A stretch of 22,206 nucleotides of DNA from an uncultured Erysipelotrichaceae bacterium (lineage in GTDB: Bacteria; Bacillota_I; Bacilli_A; Erysipelotrichales; Erysipelotrichaceae): positions 1 through 22,206 of the forward strand of contig CALEMD010000156.1 of assembly GCA_937902945.1 (NCBI GenBank), read 5' to 3'. This document shows positions 7,839 to 13,704 of the stretch, one piece after another. Below the pieces are notes generated by a model. The model saw only the letters and a program-made list of their open reading frames with translations, did no database searches and was not told the origin of the DNA. The translations under genes were made by a program, and so were the position numbers. How positions within the stretch are numbered: position 1 is the stretch's first letter; each line of letters opens with the position of its first letter.

Positions 7839-7917
7839 CTTCAGTAATACTGAAGAGAAATGCATAGCTATAGTATTTCTGAGGTACGATGGGAATCGAT
7901 TGTTTCTGAGATATGAT
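7839..7917 (+). promoter_or_regulatory. Inverted repeat and direct repeats upstream of the Xre-type regulator
   Basis: A perfect inverted repeat, CTTCAGT-AAT-ACTGAAG (7839-7855), is followed by two copies of TTTCTGAG(G/A)TA(C/T)GAT at 7876-7890 and 7903-7917, exactly 27 bp apart and identical at 13 of 15 positions. Possible -10 elements are TATAGT (7869-7874) and TATGAT (7912-7917); no convincing -35 is seen. This arrangement suits binding by the downstream HTH protein, which I infer but cannot show. Confidence 0.45.
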
Positions 7918-7941
7918 AATAAAAGACAAAGAGAGCAGAGT

Positions 7942-8361
7942 ATGAGAAAAGCAAAAAGACTTCAGGCTGTTGCCAAGCATCTTCATGATCTGCGGCAGAG
8001 CAGAAATATGACGCAGTCCGAGATGGGCAGAGCGCTGAATATAGCATCTACTACTGTTTCCGGTTATGAGAATGGGCATATTCTGCCGAATATTGATGTG
8101 CTGATTGATTATGCAGACTACTTCGGAGTCGATTATAACTACCTGTTCAACATGGATAAAGACAGTCCTAATGAAATCCCATATATCAGCCATACAGAAA
8201 GTGTACTGCTGTACAATTATAAGAACTGTCCTGTGGATGTTCAGGAGATCATTCGCAGAAGTGCTTCTATAGGCAGCCAGTGCGCATCCGCAAGAATCCA
8301 TGCAGAGACTGCTGAACAGCCTATGATGATCAGTGAAAAAAAGGGGAAGTACAGGAAATAA
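7942..8361 (+). CDS. Xre/Cro-type HTH transcriptional regulator
   Basis: This 139-residue cytoplasmic DNA-binding protein carries an HTH_3 domain at about residues 8-65 (MTQSEMGRALNIASTTVSGYE, then the LPNIDVLIDYADYFGVDYNYLF tail typical of Cro/cI folds). The roughly 70-residue C-terminal part has no clear domain and ends in a Lys-rich stretch. I start just before the HTH at 7942. The frame stays open upstream to 7762, but that part looks non-coding and holds repeats. The ribosome site is weak (GAGAG). It lies between htpG and the fumarase operon, has its own terminator and is probably monocistronic. Its target is unknown; self-regulation is likely from the upstream repeats. Confidence 0.88.
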   Translation: MRKAKRLQAVAKHLHDLRQSRNMTQSEMGRALNIASTTVSGYENGHILPNIDVLIDYADYFGVDYNYLFNMDKDSPNEIPYISHTESVLLYNYKNCPVDVQEIIRRSASIGSQCASARIHAETAEQPMMISEKKGKYRK

Positions 8362-8376
8362 TCCGTACTTCTTTTT
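8346..8376 (+). terminator. Intrinsic terminator after the Xre-type gene
   Basis: GAAGTAC (8346-8352) pairs with GTACTTC (8365-8371), with an inner GGA/TCC extension after a bulged A and an AATAA loop. Five T residues follow. The stop codon TAA lies in the loop, so the hairpin starts within the coding region. Confidence 0.85.
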
Positions 8377-8402
8377 GTATGCGTTCTCTGAAATGCTACA
8401 AT
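8375..8402 (+). promoter_or_regulatory. Extended -10 promoter giving a leaderless fumarase mRNA
   Basis: The -35-like TTGTAT (8375-8380), a 16-nt spacer and the extended -10 TGC-TACAAT (8394-8402) place +1 exactly at 8409, the A of the fumarase alpha ATG. No Shine-Dalgarno sequence precedes that ATG. The -35 overlaps the T-run of the upstream terminator. Confidence 0.6.
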
Positions 8403-8408
8403 ACATAC

Positions 8409-9251
8409 ATGAGAGAAATCAACGTACGTGAAATAGAAGATAAGGTATGTGAAGCAGCTGGAACAATGGCTTTTTCTTATACGAAGGATATTCAGAATTC
8501 CATTGATGCGGCAATTGAGAAGGAAACACAGAATAACTGCAGAATGGCATTGGAAATGCTGAAGGATAATGCGGCTGTTGCAAAAGAACAGAGAATCCCG
8601 CTTTGCCAGGATACAGGCATGGTGACGGTTTATACAGAGATCGGGCAGGAAGTGCATTTTTCAGGCAATCTGCATGAAGCCATTATCAATGGTGTTGCTG
8701 AGGGCACAAAGAAATACCTGCTCAGAGCATCTGTTGTGGCTGATCCGCTGTTCAATCGGAAGAACACCGGTGATAATACGCCATGCATCATCTATGATTC
8801 CATTGTGCCAGGCAACAGCGTGCGTTTGAAGCTATGCACAAAGGGATTCGGTTCTGAGAACATGTCAGCACTGAAAATGCTGAAGCCTTCTGACGGAATT
8901 GAAGGGGTGCGTGATTTTGTTCTGCAGACAATTGGCAATGCCGGACCGAATGCCTGTCCGCCAATGATTGCCGGAGTCGGAATCGGCGGTACATTTGATT
9001 ATGCGGCATACCTGGCGAAAAGAGCATTGCTGTATCCGATTGACAGCATCAATCCGGATCCAAAATATGCGGCACTTGAAGAAGAGTGGAAGAAAGCCGC
9101 AGATGATATGCATATCGGGACAATGGGTTTAGGCGGCAATACAACGGTACTGAGAATCCGCATAGAACCATTTCCTACGCATATTGCCGGACTGCCATGT
9201 GCAGTGAATCTATGCTGCCATGCATCTAGACACACGGAGGTAATACTGTGA
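8409..9251 (+). CDS. Class I fumarate hydratase, alpha subunit (TtdA/FumA N-terminal type)
   Basis: This 280-residue subunit carries the [4Fe-4S] cluster of the two-subunit, oxygen-sensitive fumarase that interconverts fumarate and malate. Expected cluster ligands are C66 (CQDTG), C183 (GNAGPNACPPM) and C270 (LCCHASRH). Substrate-site motifs GVGIGGTFDYAA and MGLGGNTTVLRI are present. I start at 8409 because the family's N-terminus begins here and the extended -10 ends six bases upstream; the upstream in-frame Met at 8379 lies in the promoter. It is followed by the beta subunit with a GTGA overlap. L-tartrate dehydratase has the same fold; the malic enzyme downstream favours fumarase. Confidence 0.92.
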   Translation: MREINVREIEDKVCEAAGTMAFSYTKDIQNSIDAAIEKETQNNCRMALEMLKDNAAVAKEQRIPLCQDTGMVTVYTEIGQEVHFSGNLHEAIINGVAEGTKKYLLRASVVADPLFNRKNTGDNTPCIIYDSIVPGNSVRLKLCTKGFGSENMSALKMLKPSDGIEGVRDFVLQTIGNAGPNACPPMIAGVGIGGTFDYAAYLAKRALLYPIDSINPDPKYAALEEEWKKAADDMHIGTMGLGGNTTVLRIRIEPFPTHIAGLPCAVNLCCHASRHTEVIL

Positions 9252-9799
9252 CAGGACACATTCAGCTGCCGATGGATGCAGAAACACTTCTTTCGCTGCA
9301 TGCTGGGGACATGGTGCTTTTAAGCGGTACGGTATACAGTGCCCGTGACGCAGCCCACGCAAGAATACATGAAATGATACAGAAGAAAGAACCGCTGCCT
9401 TTTGACATGATGAATGCGGGCATCTACTATGTCGGACCGACACCGGCACCGGATGGTCATGCGGTTGGAGCTGCCGGACCGACAACCTCATCAAGAATGG
9501 ATGCCTATACACCGGAGCTGCTGCGATTAGGACTGAAAGTCATGATCGGCAAGGGAAAGCGCAGTGAAGAAGTGCGGCAGGCAATCATGCAGTACAAGGC
9601 AGTATACTTTGCGGCTCCAGGCGGGGCTGGAGCATTGCTTTCCAGCTGCATTGTCAAAGCGGAACCGATTGCCTTTGAAGAACTGCTTTCAGAAGCAGTG
9701 CTGAAGCTGACATTGAAAGATTTCCCATGCTTTGTCTGCATTGATGCAGAAGGAGAAGATATTTATGATACTGGTAAGTGCGTGTCTGGCAGGAGATAA
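9248..9799 (+). CDS. Class I fumarate hydratase, beta subunit (TtdB/FumA C-terminal type)
   Basis: This 183-residue subunit completes the fumarase. It shows the family motifs LSGTVYSARDAAHARI (about residues 24-39), YYVGPTPAPDG, GAAGPTTSSRMD (about 74-85), IGKG, and PGGAGALLS. It starts with GTG, chosen because GGAGG lies 7 nt upstream and because GTGA overlaps the alpha-subunit stop, a sign of coupled, equimolar synthesis. Its 3' end overlaps the DUF523 gene by 35 nt in another frame, so the operon is very compact. The protein is cytosolic and works only with the alpha subunit. Confidence 0.92.
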   Translation: MTGHIQLPMDAETLLSLHAGDMVLLSGTVYSARDAAHARIHEMIQKKEPLPFDMMNAGIYYVGPTPAPDGHAVGAAGPTTSSRMDAYTPELLRLGLKVMIGKGKRSEEVRQAIMQYKAVYFAAPGGAGALLSSCIVKAEPIAFEELLSEAVLKLTLKDFPCFVCIDAEGEDIYDTGKCVSGRR

Positions 9800-10193
9800 C
9801 TGCAAGTATTCCGGAGGCAATAACCTTGTGCCGGAAATCAAAGAACTTGTTATGCAGAACAAAGCAGTCACTGCATGTCCCGAACAGCTTGGCACTCTTC
9901 CTACTCCGCGTCCCTGTTCAGAAATGCATAATGGCAGGGTCATAAATACGGAAGGACAGGATGTCACAGAACAGTTTATGAAAGGTGCTGAAAAAGCACT
10001 GGAAATATATCATGCGCATCATTGTGACAGAGCGATTCTGAAATCGAACAGTCCCAGCTGCGGGATTCACTGCATATATGACGGAACGTTTACCCATACG
10101 CTGATTGAAGGGAAAGGCTGCTTTGCCAAGCTTCTTGAAGAAAAGGGCATTCCCTGCATAGATGAGAAAGAATATTTGGAGGATCTGAAATGA
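9765..10193 (+). CDS. DUF523-family protein, putative Fe-S (TudS-like) protein
   Basis: This 142-residue cytosolic protein matches DUF523. It begins SACLAGDNCKYSGGNN, continues with TACPEQLGTLPTPR and has ILKSNSPSCG near residue 95. Cysteines 7, 38 and 99 are placed as in the three-cysteine [4Fe-4S] site of the TudS thiouracil desulfidases of this family; C12 and C51 are extra. The start at 9765 places the family N-terminus first and has AGGAG 9 nt upstream. An earlier in-frame Met (9732) lies deep in the fumarase gene. It overlaps fumarase beta by 35 nt and malic enzyme by ATGA. A desulfurase role is inferred from the family; a link to fumarase cluster care is speculation. Confidence 0.85.
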   Translation: MILVSACLAGDNCKYSGGNNLVPEIKELVMQNKAVTACPEQLGTLPTPRPCSEMHNGRVINTEGQDVTEQFMKGAEKALEIYHAHHCDRAILKSNSPSCGIHCIYDGTFTHTLIEGKGCFAKLLEEKGIPCIDEKEYLEDLK

Positions 10194-11398
10194 ATATTTA
10201 TGAAGAATCACTGAAACTGCATGAAAAGAATCATGGCAAACTCTCGATAGAACCCAAGGTTCCATGTGAAAAGGCAGAGGATCTTTCTCTTGCCTACACT
10301 CCAGGTGTGGCTGAACCATGTCTTAGAATTGCGAAGAATCCTGAAGACAGCTATCGCTATACAGACAGAGGCAATACAGTGGCGGTAGTAACAGATGGAA
10401 CAGCAGTGCTGGGATTGGGAGATATCGGTCCTGAAGCTGCATTGCCTGTCATGGAAGGCAAGGCCCTGCTGATGAAGAGGTTTGCCGGCATTGATGCCTG
10501 GCCGATCTGCTTAGATACGAAGGACCCAGAAGAAATTATCAAAGCATGCAAGATGATTGCGCCGGGATTCGGAGCGATCAACCTTGAAGATATCAGTGCA
10601 CCGCGCTGTGTAGAAATTGAACGCCGTCTGATTAAAGAATGCAGCATACCTGTATTTCACGATGACCAGCATGGCACAGCCATTGTTGTTCTAGCAGCAC
10701 TGATCAGCTGTCTGAAGCTGCTGCATAAAAAACCGCAGGAACTGCGGGCTGTCATCAGCGGAACAGGTGCTGCCGGCAGCAGCATCATCCGGATGATGTA
10801 TCAGTATGGCTTTGTGCATATCAATGCATTTGATAAAGACGGCTTTGTGGATCCAAACAAAAAGGATTCGTATGATTCTCTGAAGCAGGAGCTGCTTCAA
10901 TATGTAAACCGAGATGGTGTGCATTATGAAACAATGGCTCAAGCCATGACAGATGCCGATATATTTATCGGTGTCAGTGCTCCTGGCATTGTCAGTGAAG
11001 ATATGGTCAGAAGCATGCATCCGCAGTCCATTGTATTTGCTATGGCAAATCCTGAACCGGAGATCTCCTATGAAAAAGCAGTGCATGCTGGTGCGTATAT
11101 TATCGGTACCGGCCGCAGCGATCACCCGAATCAGCTCAACAATCTTCTGGCTTTTCCGGGTCTTTTCAGAGGGGCACTGGATTCAAAAGCCACAAAGATT
11201 ACTGAGACTATGACTCTGGCAGTAAGTGAAGCCATCGCATCTCTTATCAGCGGCAAAGATCTTTCTGTTACCAATATTATCCCATCCGCATTTGATGAAC
11301 GGGTTGTGCCGGCAGTTGCTGAAGCAGTAAAGAAAGCCTGTCTCAAAGAGGGACTGCAGCGTTCTTCTGGTAAAGACGGATCAGAAACTGGGCAGTGA
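10190..11398 (+). CDS. Malic enzyme (NAD(P)-dependent malate dehydrogenase, decarboxylating)
   Basis: This 402-residue cytosolic short-form malic enzyme (YtsJ/MaeB-like length) converts malate to pyruvate, CO2 and NAD(P)H, or works in reverse. Motifs are SLAYTPGVAEPC (33-44, catalytic Tyr36), GKALLMKRFAGIDAWPI (from residue 90, catalytic Lys91), NLEDISAPRC (131-140, metal E133/D134), FHDDQHGTA (156-164, metal D159) and the Rossmann GTGAAGSS (191-198). The acidic D215 at the end of the second strand hints at NAD over NADP, which is inference. ATGA overlaps the DUF523 stop. With the fumarase genes it forms a fumarate-malate-pyruvate segment. Its last 56 nt overlap the convergent methyltransferase gene. 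Confidence 0.95.
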   Translation: MNIYEESLKLHEKNHGKLSIEPKVPCEKAEDLSLAYTPGVAEPCLRIAKNPEDSYRYTDRGNTVAVVTDGTAVLGLGDIGPEAALPVMEGKALLMKRFAGIDAWPICLDTKDPEEIIKACKMIAPGFGAINLEDISAPRCVEIERRLIKECSIPVFHDDQHGTAIVVLAALISCLKLLHKKPQELRAVISGTGAAGSSIIRMMYQYGFVHINAFDKDGFVDPNKKDSYDSLKQELLQYVNRDGVHYETMAQAMTDADIFIGVSAPGIVSEDMVRSMHPQSIVFAMANPEPEISYEKAVHAGAYIIGTGRSDHPNQLNNLLAFPGLFRGALDSKATKITETMTLAVSEAIASLISGKDLSVTNIIPSAFDERVVPAVAEAVKKACLKEGLQRSSGKDGSETGQ

Positions 11399-12131
11399 CA
11401 GATAAGGATTCAAGAGAGAGAAGCTTTGCGGAATCTTTTGGATCTGTATGATAGGCATAGGGAGTCATCTGGAATAGATTCATCAGATCTTCGTTTGCCA
11501 GCAGCATTCTGTTTTCAATTGTTTCTGAATGAACCAGCGTCATATCTGTATCAAGAGGCTTGATCGGATTCAGATAAGGATTCTCATAGAGCACCTCTTT
11601 CAATTCATAGAGGTGCTTTTCTGCAGGTGAGACAAGAAGAAAATATCCATGATCTGACAGTACGCGTTTGATCTCTTCTGCCGCAAAAGGTGCGAATACA
11701 GTGGTGCAGCACTGCAGTGATGCATCTGAAAAGGGCAGATCAAATATGGACGCAATCAGATACTGTGCATCATGATCTTTTTTACATGCACGTTTAATGG
11801 CATCCTTGGAAATATCTATGCCGTATCTTTGCTTAGCAGGCAATGAAGCAGTATAGGTTCCTTCCCCGCATCCTAGATCCGCAAGGGAGTCAATGTTCAA
11901 AGGACTGAGAATTTCATTGATGCGGCTGGAAAGAAAGGAATACCATCCTTTCTCTAAGAAAGCACGTCTTGCGATTACCATGGCGGCATTGTCACCATGT
12001 ACAGACTGCGAGGATATCAATAGATTCAGATAGCCCTTAGAAGATATGTCAAAACTGTGCCCGTTTTCACAGACGGCAGTTTTATCATTCAAAATCAGCT
12101 CTTTTCGGCATATTGGACAGATCATGTTCAT
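11343..12131 (-). CDS. rlmA: RlmA-type 23S rRNA (guanine-N1) methyltransferase
   Basis: This 262-residue SAM-dependent methyltransferase resembles RlmA, which modifies G745 or G748 in helix 35 of 23S rRNA. An N-terminal zinc ribbon is formed by C5, C8, C21 and H25 (CPIC ... CENGHSFD), followed by ISSKGYLNLL, typical of RlmA. The SAM motif LADLGCGEGTY starts at about residue 83, and the FDLPF and TVFAPFAAEE segments follow. The ATG at 12131 is favoured because a perfect TATAAT ends seven bases upstream and no Shine-Dalgarno sequence exists; GTG 12137 and ATG 12125 are alternatives. The homologue TlrB confers macrolide resistance in Streptomyces; nothing here shows that role. It diverges from the tetR gene and overlaps malic enzyme tail to tail. 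Confidence 0.88.
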   Translation of the reverse strand: MNMICPICRKELILNDKTAVCENGHSFDISSKGYLNLLISSQSVHGDNAAMVIARRAFLEKGWYSFLSSRINEILSPLNIDSLADLGCGEGTYTASLPAKQRYGIDISKDAIKRACKKDHDAQYLIASIFDLPFSDASLQCCTTVFAPFAAEEIKRVLSDHGYFLLVSPAEKHLYELKEVLYENPYLNPIKPLDTDMTLVHSETIENRMLLANEDLMNLFQMTPYAYHTDPKDSAKLLSLESLSVTAQFLIRLYQKNAAVPL

Positions 12132-12138
12132 AATCACT

Positions 12139-12144
12139 ATTATA
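12139..12144 (-). promoter_or_regulatory. Perfect -10 box of the rlmA gene, implying little or no 5' leader
   Basis: TATAAT on the minus strand (12144 to 12139) predicts a start at about 12132 or 12131, directly at the ATG. No good -35 is visible at 16-18 nt spacing; that position falls on the TetR-type palindrome at 12162-12180, so the TetR protein might also affect this gene. Confidence 0.55.
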
Positions 12145-12161
12145 CAGCTTGGTCAAGGGTA

Positions 12162-12190
12162 TTGACTGGCGGTCAGTCAAATGCTAGAAT
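12162..12190 (+). promoter_or_regulatory. tetR promoter with overlapping TetR-type operator
   Basis: The -35 TTGACT (12162-12167), a 17-nt spacer and the extended -10 TGC-TAGAAT (12182-12190) form a strong promoter starting near 12197. A perfect inverted repeat, TTGACTG-GCGGT-CAGTCAA (12162-12180), covers the -35 and half the spacer. This is the expected place for autorepression by the TetR-family product. Confidence 0.85.
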
Positions 12191-12214
12191 CAAGACAGAA
12201 AGGAGGATGAAGAG

Positions 12215-12781
12215 ATGCGTGAAAGCAAAGATTCAGAAGAACGCAAAGATGAATTCATTGATGCAGCGGAAAAGCTGTTCAAGGAAAACGGTATCGTAGA
12301 TACAACAGTCAATGCAATCGTCAAAGAGATGGATGTAGCTAAAGGATTGTTCTATTACTACTTCAAATCCAAGGATGATGTCATTGATGCCATCAGCGAG
12401 AAATACAATACCGATTTCAAGGAATCGATCCGCAAATCGATGAACCAGGATGACTTTGATTCCAGACTGGATCAGTTCATTGAAAACTCCATTGTTTCAT
12501 TTAAGAATATGTGGGGTAAACTTCACCCGGATTCAGAAGATATTGATCTGTCAATTCTTTCAAACAGAAGTGTAGATGAAGCAAAGAAGATCGCAGTCAA
12601 AGCACTGCAGGGTATTCTTGAAGAAGGAAACAGAATCGGCAAGCTGGCAGTAAAGAATGCGAAAGGCTATGCAGAAATACTGATCAGCGGTATCTGTGAT
12701 CTGACAAGCAAAGAAGATGCAGATATTGAAGAAATCAAGAGCATGATTGAAGACTTGATCAGCAAGTCAAGAAAGGAATAG
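12215..12781 (+). CDS. TetR/AcrR-family transcriptional regulator
   Basis: This 188-residue regulator has the TetR N-terminal DNA-binding domain at about residues 9-56: ILDAA-like FIDAAEKLFKENG, then TTVNAIVKEMDVAKGLFYYYFKSKDDV with the hallmark YYYF recognition segment. The helical C-terminal half should bind an unknown ligand and dimerise. AAAGGAGG lies 8 nt before the ATG. A palindromic operator overlaps its promoter, so autorepression is likely. The stop is followed 2 nt later by a small coiled-coil gene, so both are one transcript. The usual efflux-pump partner is absent from this transcript. Confidence 0.92.
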   Translation: MRESKDSEERKDEFIDAAEKLFKENGIVDTTVNAIVKEMDVAKGLFYYYFKSKDDVIDAISEKYNTDFKESIRKSMNQDDFDSRLDQFIENSIVSFKNMWGKLHPDSEDIDLSILSNRSVDEAKKIAVKALQGILEEGNRIGKLAVKNAKGYAEILISGICDLTSKEDADIEEIKSMIEDLISKSRKE

Positions 12782-12783
12782 GC

Positions 12784-13122
12784 ATGGAAGATTGGAAAAA
12801 AGAATTAGAAGATATGGTTAATAAGACATCAAAGATTTTCGAAGAAAGCAGCCGTGACTTCGTCAATGCGTTTGACAGAGAACGCCGCAAGATGGAAATC
12901 AAAGCACAGATTGGACACCACGAAAGAGCTGTTACTAAGGCTTATACAAGACTTGGTGAAGCATATTATAAGAATATTGAAACAGGAGCATCCATGGACG
13001 CTGTCAAGGATGTTGCTGATCTGATCCGTTCCAACAGCAAAGTTATTGAACTGCTGAATCAGCAGCTTGCAGATATGGAACCGGAACAGAAGAAACCAGA
13101 AGATAAGAAACCGGAAGAGTAG
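12784..13122 (+). CDS. Small charged coiled-coil protein of unknown function
   Basis: I do not recognise this 112-residue protein. It is cytoplasmic, highly charged and almost entirely helical: residues 2-60 look amphipathic with heptad-like spacing, a short tyrosine-containing segment (AYTRLGEAYYKNIE) follows, and another helix spans about 75-97. It ends in a Lys/Pro/Glu tail with the near-repeat KKPED-KKPEE. It has no signal peptide, membrane segment or cysteines. AGGAATAGG lies just upstream, 2 nt separate it from tetR, and two stops in tandem (TAGTAG) plus a terminator follow. It is probably co-expressed with and controlled by the TetR protein; it could be a stress or scaffold protein, but no function is assigned. 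Confidence 0.82.
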   Translation: MEDWKKELEDMVNKTSKIFEESSRDFVNAFDRERRKMEIKAQIGHHERAVTKAYTRLGEAYYKNIETGASMDAVKDVADLIRSNSKVIELLNQQLADMEPEQKKPEDKKPEE

Positions 13123-13134
13123 TAGAAGATCTAA

Positions 13135-13167
13135 AAAGATCAGGAATGCAATCCTGGTCTTTATTTT
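13135..13167 (+). terminator. Intrinsic terminator of the tetR operon
   Basis: AAAGATCAGGA (13135-13145) pairs with TCCTGGTCTTT (13152-13162), an 11-bp stem with one G-T pair and the loop ATGCAA, followed by ATTTT. It separates the tetR unit from the marR promoter 20 nt downstream. Confidence 0.88.
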
Positions 13168-13176
13168 GCACATTAC

Positions 13177-13217
13177 AATAGCATGCTATTGACATTAATC
13201 GAATAGCGTGCTATTAA
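13177..13217 (+). promoter_or_regulatory. marR promoter with two palindromic MarR operators
   Basis: The -35 TTGACA (13189-13194), a 17-nt spacer and the -10 TATTAA (13212-13217) form the promoter. AATAGCA-TGCTATT (13177-13190, perfect palindrome) overlaps the -35 and AATAGCG-TGCTATT (13202-13215, one mismatch) overlaps the -10. Their centres are 25 bp apart. The layout strongly suggests autorepression of the marR-ABC operon by the MarR protein. Confidence 0.88.
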
Positions 13218-13249
13218 TATGCACGTGAAACACCGAAAGGAGCATCAGC

Positions 13250-13702
13250 ATGGAAATGAAATGCGGAACATTGATTAAGATCGCCCATGACAGACTTGAA
13301 AGAACAGCAAACAACGAACTTCGGCAGCAGGATCTGACTCTGTCGCAGATCGGCGTTCTTCTGTTTATCAAAGATCAGCCGGAGCACAATGTGACTATGA
13401 AAGATATAGAACATAGACTTCACGTTGCGCAGTCAACAACTGTCGGAATTATCGCGAGAATGGAAAACAAGGATTTTGTCAGAACCATGACAGATCCGGA
13501 TGACGGGAGAGTGAAGCGTGTACTGATCACTTCCAAAGGTCTGAAGAAATGTCGAAATGCACAGATGCGTATGGAGATGTCTGAAGAGAGACTTCTTTCC
13601 GATTTGAATGAAAAGGAAAGAACAGAACTGATCACTCTTCTTGAACGGGTCGTCAAAGGACAGGGAAATGATGCAGCACAAAGCAGGGAGAAAATACAAT
13701 AG
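13250..13702 (+). CDS. MarR-family transcriptional regulator
   Basis: This 150-residue winged-helix dimer should repress its own operon and release DNA on binding a small molecule. The wHTH spans about residues 25-105: LTLSQIGVLLFIKD, a recognition region VAQSTTVGIIARMENKDFV, and the wing TDPDDGRVKRVLITSKG, which carries the conserved D-R pair of MarR proteins. AAAGGAG lies 8-9 nt before the ATG. It is followed 2 nt later by the first of two ABC exporter genes, a common arrangement in Bacillota for drug- or metabolite-induced efflux. Two palindromes over its promoter support autoregulation. The inducer is unknown. Confidence 0.93.
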   Translation: MEMKCGTLIKIAHDRLERTANNELRQQDLTLSQIGVLLFIKDQPEHNVTMKDIEHRLHVAQSTTVGIIARMENKDFVRTMTDPDDGRVKRVLITSKGLKKCRNAQMRMEMSEERLLSDLNEKERTELITLLERVVKGQGNDAAQSREKIQ

Positions 13703-13704
13703 AG

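Noticed and set aside
7762..7941. N-terminal extension of the Xre-type regulator from a TTG at 7762
   Set aside because: The frame is open, but the region overlaps the htpG -35 and distal CIRCE, contains repeats and promoter-like boxes, and the HTH fold begins right after the ATG at 7942.
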